Shown in pieces: positions 7,984 through 15,219 of a stretch of 64,000 bases of DNA. The notes beneath the pieces were generated by a model. It had not been told where the DNA came from, did no database searches, and saw only the letters and a list, made by a program, of their open reading frames with translations. The translations under genes were made by a program, and so were the position numbers. The DNA is from Gymnodinialimonas ceratoperidinii (GTDB taxonomy: Bacteria > Pseudomonadota > Alphaproteobacteria > Rhodobacterales > Rhodobacteraceae), in contig NZ_CP079194.1 in assembly GCF_019297855.1 (NCBI RefSeq), forward strand, positions 669,501 to 733,500, read 5' to 3'. The stretch's first letter is position 1; every line of letters begins with the position of its first letter.

Positions 7984-7997
7984 TGGCAGATATTAAC
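7980..7997 (+). promoter_or_regulatory. Candidate LysR-type operator, copy 2 (before the oxygenase gene)
   Basis: CTAATGGCAGATATTAAC differs from the copy at 7026-7043 (read on the minus strand) at only 2 of 18 bases. It overlaps the lysR stop codon and ends 62 bases before the ATG of the VanA-type oxygenase. Two such matches 1 kb apart around a LysR gene strongly suggest a shared binding site. Confidence 0.7.
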
Positions 7998-8059
7998 GAT
8001 CCGCGATGGATCACGGATGGATCGCGCCCCATACTCGGTGCAAAGCGAAAGGCCTCTGC

Positions 8060-9091
8060 ATGTATTTGAAAAACTGCTGGTATGTCGCGGCGTGGAGCGC
8101 GGACATCGACCGGACCCTGAGGGCAGAGACCTTTCTCGGCGAGAATGTGGTTCTCTATCGCAAGCAGGATGGCACTCCGGTGGCGCTGGAAGACGCCTGC
8201 CCGCATCGCAAGCTGCCGCTCTCGGACGGTGCGCTGAAAGGCGACACGGTGGAGTGCGGCTATCACGGGCTGACGTTCGACTGCGCCGGGGCCTGTGTCG
8301 CCGCGCCCACTCAGGCCGATACGATCCCAAGGCGCGCGGTGGTGAAATCATACCCCGTCGTGGACCGCTACCGTTTCACCTGGATCTGGATGGGCGACCA
8401 AGAGAAGGCGGACCCCGACCTCATCTTCCCGATCCCGAACTTCGATGACCCGACATGGGGCAAGACCGATGGCGGCGTGCTGGACATCGATTGCAACTAC
8501 CTCTGGGTGGTCGACAACCTGCTCGACCCTTCCCATGTCGCCTGGGTCCATGTGACTTCCTTCGCCGGTGGCGGCACCGATGGCGCGCCTTTGCAGGTGG
8601 AGAAGACGGAGCAGGGCGTTCAGGTCACGCGGTGGATCTTCGGAGAGCCGCCATCGCCCTATTACGAGAAGCTACTGGCGTTCGACGGCCCCTGCGACCG
8701 CTTGCAGCACTACGAGATGACGCGCCCGGCGATGGCCACGAACATGTCGATTTATACGCCCTCCGGCACGGGTGGCTACGGCTCGACCCCGGTGGCGGAG
8801 ACCTTCATCAACATTTCCTACAATTTCATGACCCCGATTGCCGAGGACAAGACCCGCTACTTCTGGTTCCAGCATCGCAACTCCGAGCCGGACAACCGCG
8901 AGATGTCGGAGGTGATGAACAAGGGTGCCGTCATGGCGTTTCATGAGGACAAGGCGATCCTCGAGAAGGTCCACCAAGGCATGAAACACGCGGTGACGCC
9001 GCATATCGACCTCGGGCTGGATGCTGGTGCGAAGACGTTCCGCCTGGGGCTTTCCAAGGCGATCGAGGCGGAGGCCCGCCACGAAGGTTAG
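8060..9091 (+). CDS. Rieske non-heme iron oxygenase, VanA-like (O- or N-demethylase/hydroxylase type)
   Basis: A 343-residue oxygenase. The Rieske cluster ligands are Cys47-x-His49 (ACPHRKLPL) and Cys66-x2-His69 (ECGYHG). The mononuclear Fe(II) motif D-x2-H-x4-H is at 156-164 (LLDPSHVAWVH). MYLKNCWYVAAWS and the CPHRKLPLSDG wording match the vanillate O-demethylase (VanA/phthalate) branch. A longer reading from 8006 has no better ribosome site and is not used. VanA enzymes need a reductase; no VanB-type gene is adjacent, but a ferredoxin is encoded in the co-controlled minus-strand operon. Transcription probably depends on the LysR site at 7980. Substrate not predictable. Confidence 0.9.
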   Translation: MYLKNCWYVAAWSADIDRTLRAETFLGENVVLYRKQDGTPVALEDACPHRKLPLSDGALKGDTVECGYHGLTFDCAGACVAAPTQADTIPRRAVVKSYPVVDRYRFTWIWMGDQEKADPDLIFPIPNFDDPTWGKTDGGVLDIDCNYLWVVDNLLDPSHVAWVHVTSFAGGGTDGAPLQVEKTEQGVQVTRWIFGEPPSPYYEKLLAFDGPCDRLQHYEMTRPAMATNMSIYTPSGTGGYGSTPVAETFINISYNFMTPIAEDKTRYFWFQHRNSEPDNREMSEVMNKGAVMAFHEDKAILEKVHQGMKHAVTPHIDLGLDAGAKTFRLGLSKAIEAEARHEG

Positions 9092-9124
9092 GCCGGCCAC
9101 GGGCCTTTGCGGGTCGGTCCCGCC

Positions 9125-10417
9125 CTAACGCGTCTCCAGATAATCGAGGAATTTCATCCAGCGGATGACGTGTTTCATGCCCATGACCTTCAGGTTGCGC
9201 AGGGGGATGCCTGCGACCTTGGTGACCGGGAAGGGCAGATCTTCCGCCGGTACGCCGAGAATACGCTCCGCCATGACGCGGCCCATGACGTTGGACATGG
9301 CCACGCCGCGTCCGTTGTAGCCCAAGCCCACGATCAGCCCGTCCTGCGGTTCATGGAGATGCGGCAGGTGATCTTCGGTCACCGCGATATTGCCGCCCCA
9401 CCGGTGGGTCCAGGTCGCGCCTTTCAACTGCGGAAAGACCCGTTCCGCGTCGCGCGTCAGCCATTCGAAGCCCTTGATGCCGCCCTTGCCATCCGGCTCT
9501 CCGTGGCCGCCGTAGACCATGCGGTTATCAGGCTCGCGCCGCGCATACATGATCACCCGCCGCGAATCCGAGATCGTGTGCCCCTCGGGCAGGATGTCTC
9601 CGATAACCTCATCGGGCAGCGGGTCGGTGGCAATCTGGATCGGCGTGATCGGGAAGATCGACTTGGCCAGATCCTTCACCAGCGCGTCGGAATAGCCGTT
9701 CGTGGCCACCACGACCCAAGCGCTGCGGATCTTGCCACCACTCGTGCGGGTCACCCATGTCGCCCCGTCCTTTTCCAGTGCGCTCACGGCGCTCTGCCCG
9801 AAAATCTCCACCCCTCGGGCCTTGCCCGCCTGCGCGAGGCCACGCACGAACATGAGCGGTTGGACGGCGCCTCCCTTGGGGTTGAGCGTCGCCGTGCTGT
9901 AGGCGCGACTGCCGGAAAGCCTCGCAACTTCGTCGGCATCGATCACCCGCATCTCCGCGCCCACGGCGTTCCAATCGGCGATGTCGGCGCGAGCCTTGCG
10001 CTGCGCGGCCTTGTTGTGATGCACGCGCAGCCACCCGTTCTGCCGCGCCTGACAGTCGATCTGGTAGGTGTTGATGAGAGAGAAGACCTCGTCCGCTGAG
10101 CCAAGCGATTGCTCGGCCAGTTTCTCGAAGGTCTTGCTACCCACGATCTTCTCGACCTTTGCCGGCGAGTTGAAGGGTAACATCGGGTTTACCTGGCCGC
10201 CCGTGCGCCCCGATGCGCCGAAGCCCACGTCGCCCGCGTCCAGTACGATCACCCGCTTCCCGGCTTCCGCCAGCGCAAGCGCCGCGCGCAGCCCGGTGTA
10301 GCCGGCGCCGATGATCGCCACATCGGCCTCGCGGTCCTCTGTCAGCGGCGGGTTCGCGGGCTGGTCCGGCGCGGTGGTCTTCCAAAGGGATTGCGGCCAG
10401 GGGAGGGGGGCGTTCAT
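9125..10417 (-). CDS. FAD-dependent oxidoreductase of the DAO family (PuuB/OrdL-like)
   Basis: A 430-residue flavoenzyme. After a short N-terminus (PQSLWKTTA) comes the dinucleotide-binding motif DVAIIGAGYTGLRAALALAEAG, then GFGASGRTGGQVNP, the hallmark of the gamma-glutamylputrescine oxidase / sarcosine-oxidase-like group, and a C-terminal FAD contact in GLGYNGRGVAMS. Such enzymes oxidise amines or amino acids to imines or aldehydes, releasing H2O2 or reducing a carrier. An upstream extension to 10459 is possible but the ATG at 10417 fits the family. It converges on the VanA-type gene with 33 bases between and diverges from a TauA-like transporter operon. A role in breaking down an N-containing substrate is inference. 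Confidence 0.88.
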   Translation of the reverse strand: MNAPLPWPQSLWKTTAPDQPANPPLTEDREADVAIIGAGYTGLRAALALAEAGKRVIVLDAGDVGFGASGRTGGQVNPMLPFNSPAKVEKIVGSKTFEKLAEQSLGSADEVFSLINTYQIDCQARQNGWLRVHHNKAAQRKARADIADWNAVGAEMRVIDADEVARLSGSRAYSTATLNPKGGAVQPLMFVRGLAQAGKARGVEIFGQSAVSALEKDGATWVTRTSGGKIRSAWVVVATNGYSDALVKDLAKSIFPITPIQIATDPLPDEVIGDILPEGHTISDSRRVIMYARREPDNRMVYGGHGEPDGKGGIKGFEWLTRDAERVFPQLKGATWTHRWGGNIAVTEDHLPHLHEPQDGLIVGLGYNGRGVAMSNVMGRVMAERILGVPAEDLPFPVTKVAGIPLRNLKVMGMKHVIRWMKFLDYLETR

Positions 10418-10749
10418 CGGCAGACACCTTGTGATGAGAGAATGGGGAAGCGGGGCCATAATGTGCTCCGCCAGCGTCGCGTCAACCGAAGATCAGCCAA
10501 TAAATGAGCGTTCCAGTCTCAATCATCGAGACAGGGTGGCGGTTGACCAATGCGCGTCTGGAAGGCCGATTTGGCCAAATTGGCCCTATAGAATAAGCTT
10601 GACGCAAAGAAACCTCCTTGCCTAGCTGTTACGCACGGAGCGATTTTCCGTGAGATGACATGGCGGCGCGTCGCAATAGAGGCCGGGATAACCCGGACAC
10701 CGCGCATCGTGACCGCTGATAACAAGACTTTTCCCGACAGGAGAGACCA
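10418..10749. promoter_or_regulatory. 332-bp divergent intergenic region with phased GGCC motifs and inverted repeats
   Basis: This gap between the FAD oxidase (minus) and the TauA-like gene (plus) holds no gene I can support. Visible elements are a GTCTC-N7-GAGAC inverted repeat (10516-10532), three GGCC tetramers exactly 9 bp apart (10564, 10573, 10582) that include the palindrome TTTGGCCAAA (10570-10579), and a possible plus-strand promoter with TTGACG at 10599-10604 and a weak CTAGCT 17 bases further. The ribosome binding site for the downstream gene is AGGAGAG. Confidence 0.5.
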
Positions 10750-11751
10750 ATGAAAAAGACAATCGCATCGCTGCTCGCGGGCACCGCGATTCTGGCGTCC
10801 GGCCAGGCTGCGCTCGCAGACGGCCACGTTGAAGAAATCACCGTTGCCTACTTCCTCGAATGGCCACTGCCGCTCTACGACGCATGGGCGAACGGCGAGT
10901 TCGAAGAGGCCATGGGCATCGACCTGAACTGGGTCTCCTTCGAAACCGGCACCGCCATGTCGGCCGCGATGGCTTCCGGCGACGTGCAGATCGCCGTTTC
11001 CCAAGGCCTGCCGCCCTTCGTTGTGGCCGCGTCCGCCGGTCAGGACATCGAAGTCGTCGACGTCGCCGTGACCTATGCCGACAACGACAACTGCGTTGTG
11101 CGCTCGGACCTGGAAATTGACGCCGACAACGCCTCCGAGCTGGCCGGTCGCCGCGTTGCGGTGCCGCTCGGCACGGCAGCTCACTACGGCTTCCTGCGCC
11201 AGATGGATCACTTCGGCGTTGACCTTGCCTCGCTCGAGATCGTCGACATGGCCCCGCCCGAGGGTGCGGCAGCCCTGTCCCAGGGGGCGGTCGACTTCGC
11301 CTGCGGCTACGGCGGCGGCCTGACCACCATGCTGGAATACGGCAACGTGCTGCTGACCGGCGAGGAGAAGACGGAGTTGGGCATCCTGGTGTTCGACGTG
11401 ATCTCCGCCCCCTCCGAGTTCGTGGCCGAAAACCCCGACCTCGTAGCCCAGTTCCTCTCCGTCGCGCAGGCGGCGAACGACCGCTGGAACGAGAACCCGA
11501 ACGACGAGATGTTGCAGAACATCGCCGATGCGGCGGGTATGGACCTGGAGGCTGCGCAAAACGCGATCGCCACCATGGGCTTCCCCTCCGCGGATGAGGT
11601 CCTCGGGCCGGTCTGGATGGACGGCGGCATGGCCGAGTTCATGGCGGGTGTTGCCGGTGTCTTCGTAGAGGCGGGCTCCATCGACTCCGCGCTCGACGAC
11701 TACACGGATCGCGTGAACGCGGGTCCGCTGACCGAAGCGAGCGCCAACTAA
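10750..11751 (+). CDS. TauA/SsuA-like ABC transporter substrate-binding protein
   Basis: A 333-residue secreted protein. The signal peptide (MKKTIASLLAGTAILASG, then QAALADG) is cut near residue 23. The mature part has the pattern of the taurine/alkanesulfonate/NMT1-like binding proteins: ITVAYFLEWPLPLYDA, LNWVSFETGTAMSAAMASGDVQIAV and GRRVAVPLGTAAHYGFL. These proteins deliver sulfonates, pyrimidines or other small anions. Identification as taurine-specific is not justified because no taurine-catabolic gene (tauD, tpa, xsc) is in the window. A perfect rho-independent terminator lies 13 bases after the stop, before the ATPase gene, so most transcripts probably end there and the binding protein is made in excess. 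Confidence 0.88.
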   Translation: MKKTIASLLAGTAILASGQAALADGHVEEITVAYFLEWPLPLYDAWANGEFEEAMGIDLNWVSFETGTAMSAAMASGDVQIAVSQGLPPFVVAASAGQDIEVVDVAVTYADNDNCVVRSDLEIDADNASELAGRRVAVPLGTAAHYGFLRQMDHFGVDLASLEIVDMAPPEGAAALSQGAVDFACGYGGGLTTMLEYGNVLLTGEEKTELGILVFDVISAPSEFVAENPDLVAQFLSVAQAANDRWNENPNDEMLQNIADAAGMDLEAAQNAIATMGFPSADEVLGPVWMDGGMAEFMAGVAGVFVEAGSIDSALDDYTDRVNAGPLTEASAN

Positions 11752-11764
11752 GCTATCAAGGACA

Positions 11765-11791
11765 GGGGCCCGGTTTATCCGGGCCCCTTTT
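11765..11791 (+). terminator. Rho-independent terminator between binding protein and ATPase genes
   Basis: A perfect 9-bp stem (GGGGCCCGG / CCGGGCCCC) with loop TTTAT is followed by TTTT. It is a full terminator inside what is otherwise one transporter operon, giving partial read-through to the ATPase and permease genes. Confidence 0.9.
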
Positions 11792-11835
11792 CCGTCTACG
11801 CTTCAGTATCTCTCTAGGACACGGAAGGGCCGCAG

Positions 11836-12642
11836 ATGACCGGCTTGGCCATTCGCAATATCTCCATGCGCTTCGACCTGCCCAATGGTGGCGCGGTGCA
11901 GGCGCTGCAGGATGTCTCCCTCGACATTAAACAGGGTGAAATCATGTCTGTCCTCGGCCCGTCGGGCTGCGGCAAGACAACGCTTCTCAATATCGTCGCC
12001 GGTTTCCTCGCCCCCACCGAAGGGGTGATCGAGTTGAACGGCCACGAAGTCCATGGTCCCGACGCGGAACGCGGCATGGTGTTCCAGAAGGGCGCGCTGT
12101 TCGAGTGGATGAGCGTCCGCGAGAATGTCAGCTTTGGCCCCCGCATGAAGGGCCAGCGCGAGCGGGCCTACCGGGAGAACGTCGATCATCTGCTCGACGT
12201 GGTGGGGCTGCAGGACTTCAAGGAAAAGGCGATCTACGAGCTTTCGGGCGGTATGCAGCAGCGCGTGGCGCTGGCGCGATGCCTTGCCAACGATCCCGAC
12301 GTGATCCTGATGGACGAACCCCTCGGCGCGCTGGACGCGCTGACCCGCGAGAAGATGCAGAGCCTCGTGCTCAAGCTCTGGAAAGAAACCGGCAAGACGA
12401 TCATCCTGATCACCCACTCGGTCGAGGAAGCGCTGCTTCTGGGCGAGCGTCTGATCGTCATGGCGCCGCGTCCGGGTCGGATTCACAAGGAATATGAGCT
12501 GCCCTTCGCGGAGTTGGGTGTCGATGCCGACCTCCGGGAGGTCAAGAAAGACCCGCGCTTCCACGAAGTCCGCGAGGAAATCCTCGGGATGATCTGGGAT
12601 ATGGAAGAAGAAATCATGGGCAGAACGGAGGCCGCAAAATGA
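11836..12642 (+). CDS. TauB/SsuB-like ABC transporter ATP-binding protein
   Basis: A 268-residue ATPase with Walker A GPSGCGKTT, Q-loop MVFQKGALFEWMSV, signature LSGGMQQRVALAR, Walker B VILMDEPLGALDALTRE and switch His in LITHSVEEALLLGERL. The LFEW/W-type Q-loop and the C-terminal RLIVMAPRPGRI are typical of the nitrate/taurine/sulfonate group. Start and stop fit the family length. Its stop overlaps the permease start (ATGA). With 10750 and 12639 it forms a three-gene importer. Confidence 0.92.
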   Translation: MTGLAIRNISMRFDLPNGGAVQALQDVSLDIKQGEIMSVLGPSGCGKTTLLNIVAGFLAPTEGVIELNGHEVHGPDAERGMVFQKGALFEWMSVRENVSFGPRMKGQRERAYRENVDHLLDVVGLQDFKEKAIYELSGGMQQRVALARCLANDPDVILMDEPLGALDALTREKMQSLVLKLWKETGKTIILITHSVEEALLLGERLIVMAPRPGRIHKEYELPFAELGVDADLREVKKDPRFHEVREEILGMIWDMEEEIMGRTEAAK

Positions 12643-13916
12643 TCCCCCTCCTGATTTACATCGCGATCTTCATCGGCGCATTCATCGCGGTCCGGCTGAT
12701 TGCCGGCGCCGTGTCGCCCACCGGGTTTACCTCGCTCAAGACAGTGACTTTCGGCGACGAAAGCGCCGTCATCCCCGACCGCCGCGCCTCGGTCATCTCG
12801 ATCCTCGCGCTGTTTTTCCTTTGGGGGTCGTTTACCGGTTCGATCATCGTGCCGTCGTTCCTGCACATGCCGGGGCCACCCCTCGGCCTGCACTCCTTCG
12901 AGCACACGGTGCAGGATGCCGACGGCAATACGGACACGGCCACCGTCACCTTCCTTCTCTACGAGGAAGTCGATGGCGCAGAGACCCCCGAGCCGCCCGA
13001 AGTGGAGCCCGGCGAGGGCTTTGCCCGCAACGACAGCCTGGTGATCGAGGCCTATGGCTCGGAGCTGGCGCGGTTGCAGGACAATGACCTGCTGACACGC
13101 GACGATGGCACCACGATCATCGAGGTGAACGGCCAACCGATTTCCGGCGGCGACCGTCTCGACCTGGATTTCGGCACGGTGACCATGTCGACCCGCGGAT
13201 CGATCAACATCCTGCCGGCCCAGGGCCTGCAGATGGAGCCGATCTGGCTGCCGCCCCCGGAAGCGGTCGTGGCCCGCCTCATCGAGATTTCCAGCGACGG
13301 TTTCCGCAACTACACGCTGCTCGAGCACCTCGGCTACTCGCTGTTCCGTGTTGTCGTGGGCTTCCTGCTTGGGGCGCTGGTGGGTATCCCGCTCGGCTAC
13401 GCCATGGGCCTTTCGAACTGGGCCCGCGGCTGGTTCGATCCGATCGTCGAATTCATGCGCCCGGTGCCGCCGCTGGCCCTGATCCCGCTGGTGATCATCT
13501 GGGCGGGCATCGGCGAGGCGGGCAAGATTGTCCTGCTGTTCCTCGCGGCGCTCTGGATCATGGCGATCGCGGCGCGGGCCGGTGTGTCTGGCGTGAATAT
13601 CTCCAAGGTGCACGCGGCCTATTCGCTTGGTGCGAGCAAGGCGCAGATTATGCGCCACGTGATCGTGCCGAACTCCTTGCCGGAGATCTTCACCGGCGCG
13701 CGGGTGGCGATGGGCGTCTGTTGGGGCACCGTGGTGGCCGCGGAACTCGTGGCGGCCGTGCAGGGTGCGGGGATGATGATCATGGTCGCGTCGCGGTTCC
13801 AAAACACCGACATCGTGATCCTCGGCATCATCCTGATCGGCATGATCGGCTTCGGCATCGATATCCTGATGCGGATTGCCGAGAACAAGCTGGTGCCGTG
13901 GAAAGGCAAGAGCTAG
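12639..13916 (+). CDS. TauC/SsuC-like ABC permease with a large extra N-terminal and periplasmic region
   Basis: A 425-residue permease, against about 250-280 for the family. The usual TauC domain begins near residue 203 (WLPPPEAVVARLIEI), followed by SLFRVVVGFLLGALVGIPLGYAMG and the EAA-type loop around AAYSLGASKAQIMRHVIVPNSLPEI. The first 200 residues are extra: two hydrophobic segments (about 4-24 and 50-74) enclosing a soluble acidic stretch at about 76-200 that ends with a VNGQPISG-containing fold. By the positive-inside rule this insert probably faces the periplasm and might contact the binding protein. It overlaps the ATPase gene by 4 bases and is followed by a repeat copy and a strong terminator. 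Confidence 0.88.
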   Translation: MIPLLIYIAIFIGAFIAVRLIAGAVSPTGFTSLKTVTFGDESAVIPDRRASVISILALFFLWGSFTGSIIVPSFLHMPGPPLGLHSFEHTVQDADGNTDTATVTFLLYEEVDGAETPEPPEVEPGEGFARNDSLVIEAYGSELARLQDNDLLTRDDGTTIIEVNGQPISGGDRLDLDFGTVTMSTRGSINILPAQGLQMEPIWLPPPEAVVARLIEISSDGFRNYTLLEHLGYSLFRVVVGFLLGALVGIPLGYAMGLSNWARGWFDPIVEFMRPVPPLALIPLVIIWAGIGEAGKIVLLFLAALWIMAIAARAGVSGVNISKVHAAYSLGASKAQIMRHVIVPNSLPEIFTGARVAMGVCWGTVVAAELVAAVQGAGMMIMVASRFQNTDIVILGIILIGMIGFGIDILMRIAENKLVPWKGKS

Positions 13917-13974
13917 CGCGGTCTGAAAGGCCAGATGCGCCAAGTGGCGACAGCGCTCCCTGCGGGTTTGGGGA

Positions 13975-14018
13975 CCCTCCGGGGGGAGTTGTACTGGCCA
14001 ACATGAAGGAGGGAGCGG
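13975..14018 (+). repeat. Interspersed intergenic repeat, copy A
   Basis: A plus-orientation copy, 58 bases after the permease stop. It has the 5' mini-hairpin CTCC-GGGG-GGAG, then GTTGTACTGGCC, then AACATGAAGGAGGGAGCGG. The consensus over six copies is GAGTTGTATTGGCC followed by AAGATGAAGGGGGAGCG. Function unknown. Confidence 0.85.
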
Positions 14019-14046
14019 AGTGCTGCTCCTGCCGCGGATTGAAGGG

Positions 14047-14085
14047 AAAGGCGTCGGCTTCAATGGGAGCTGGCGCCTTTTTTTT
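14047..14085 (+). terminator. Rho-independent terminator after the TauC-like gene
   Basis: A 13-bp stem (14047-14059 with 14068-14080, two G-U pairs) and an 8-base loop are followed by a run of eight T. It ends transcription of the transporter operon. The T-run touches the stop codon of the small minus-strand gene at 14084. Confidence 0.92.
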
Positions 14086-14272
14086 ATGGGGCAGGCTTGG
14101 TGTCGTTCCTGTCAGTAATGTCGGGGCGGAAGATGAAGCTGTCGGCGCCGTAGGGGGTGGTGCTCCAGTCGAAAGGATCGGCTGACGGCGCGGGGCGGGT
14201 TGTGTTGGCGACGTGGGTCATCTGCATCGGGGCAAAGATGGTATCCTGCGCGGTGAATGTTGTTTCGATCAC
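14084..14272 (-). CDS. Small hypothetical protein, 62 residues
   Basis: A GTG start at 14272 preceded by GAGGAG opens a 62-codon frame. The product is hydrophilic, rich in Thr, Pro and Asp (for example TTRPAPSADPFDWS and YGADSFIFRPD), with no Cys, no signal peptide and no membrane segment. It has no family I recognise. The gene lies divergent to marR (14505) and its 3' end abuts the terminator of the transporter operon. A longer reading from 14506 runs antisense through the marR leader and is unlikely. It could be a short regulatory or intrinsically disordered protein; coding status rests on the ribosome site and residue composition only. Confidence 0.45.
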   Translation of the reverse strand: MIETTFTAQDTIFAPMQMTHVANTTRPAPSADPFDWSTTPYGADSFIFRPDITDRNDTKPAP

Positions 14273-14504
14273 GGGTGGGCTCCTCGGTGTGGGGTTTTGG
14301 GGGTATTGCTGCGCTGGTTTTGGCGTTTCGCGGTGGCGCAACCGGACCGGACCCGCGACGAAACTGTGGTGCGTTTTGCCGAAACCGAGGCTTTTCGATA
14401 AAGGTTTTGTCAAATGTTCAGGTCTTGGTGGTTGGGGGTTTGAATTCCGTGAGCGCGCGGCTCTGGCAGTCGCTTTTGCGGGCAGAGGCTGGTATTTCCG
14501 CCCC

Positions 14505-14942
14505 ATGACCGAGCGCGATTTTCACCCGTCCCGATTCCTCCCCTACCTTTTGAACCAAGCGGCAGAAGCGTCCAGCCAGGAATTCCAGGCCTATTATCGC
14601 TCGCGCTACGGGATGCTGCGGACCGAGTGGCGGGTGATGTTTCACCTCGGGTGCTACGGCGATCTGTCGGCCAAGCAGATCTGCGAGAAGGCCTCTATTC
14701 ACAAGACGAAAGTTAGCCGAGCCGTGGCGGCATTGGAGACGAAGCGATACCTCACCCGCGCGCCGAGTGAGACGGATCGGCGGATCGAGTTGCTGTCGCT
14801 GACCCCCGCAGGCGTCAATGTCTTCGAAGACCTCAGCCGGGCCGCCGAGGGGTTCGATACCAAGCTGATCGCGCGGCTTGAGCCGGGCGAGGTCGAGGCG
14901 CTCCGCCGGGCGTTGGTGGTGCTGTCGAGACCCGCCGATTGA
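14505..14942 (+). CDS. MarR-family transcriptional regulator
   Basis: A 145-residue winged helix protein: LLNQAAEASSQEFQAYY (dimerisation helix), MLRTEWRVMFHLG, AKQICEKASIHKTKVSRAVAALETKRYL (recognition helix and start of the wing), then the wing RAPSETDRRIELLSLTPAG. The DRR and L-LT-G residues are classic for MarR. The frame is open for another 116 codons upstream but that part has no matching sequence, and the ATG at 14505 gives the family length. It lies between a TauABC-like operon and a carbohydrate transporter operon; which it controls is unknown. The 232-bp leader holds no clear palindrome. Confidence 0.9.
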   Translation: MTERDFHPSRFLPYLLNQAAEASSQEFQAYYRSRYGMLRTEWRVMFHLGCYGDLSAKQICEKASIHKTKVSRAVAALETKRYLTRAPSETDRRIELLSLTPAGVNVFEDLSRAAEGFDTKLIARLEPGEVEALRRALVVLSRPAD

Positions 14943-15011
14943 GACAAAACGAATCGCGCGCGCCCTTTCGGTGAAAAAATTCTGCGCCTTCGCGTGTCGG
15001 TGCCTCAGAAA

Positions 15012-15085
15012 ATTGATATACTATTGATATACCATCGCGCGACGCCTGCCAGCGTTATCCGGCGCCTCGCGCGGGATTGATATAT
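15012..15085 (+). promoter_or_regulatory. Three ATTGATATA direct repeats upstream of a sugar transporter operon
   Basis: ATTGATATAC occurs at 15012-15021 and again at 15023-15032 (11-bp period, one helical turn). A third copy, ATTGATATAT, is at 15076-15085. The AT-rich motif stands out in a GC-rich background, 135-210 bases before the SBP start at 15220. It may be a regulator array or part of the promoter. The rest of the 277-bp gap (14943-15219) shows nothing else I can name. Confidence 0.5.
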
Positions 15086-15219
15086 CTGTCGGGATTTTCG
15101 GCGCCGGATGGGCCAAGTGGCGTTGATTTAAGCAGTGGACGGACTGCGCAAATCTCTTCTACCGTCATGCAAAACACGAAGAAAAGAACCACCAGATGGA
15201 TTCTATGGGAGGACTCCAA

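Noticed and set aside
9092..9124. Bidirectional terminator between the VanA-like and FAD oxidoreductase genes
   Set aside because: Only weak GC pairing (GCGGG-TCGGT-CCCGC, partly into the oxidoreductase stop) and no T-run on either side.
12715..13250. PDZ domain in the TauC-like permease insert
   Set aside because: Only the VNGQPISG segment resembles a PDZ strand; the GLGF-type carboxylate loop and full length are not evident by eye.
10750..13916. Calling the transporter taurine-specific
   Set aside because: No tauD, taurine dehydrogenase, tpa or xsc gene is in the window; the family also carries other sulfonates, pyrimidines and aromatic acids.
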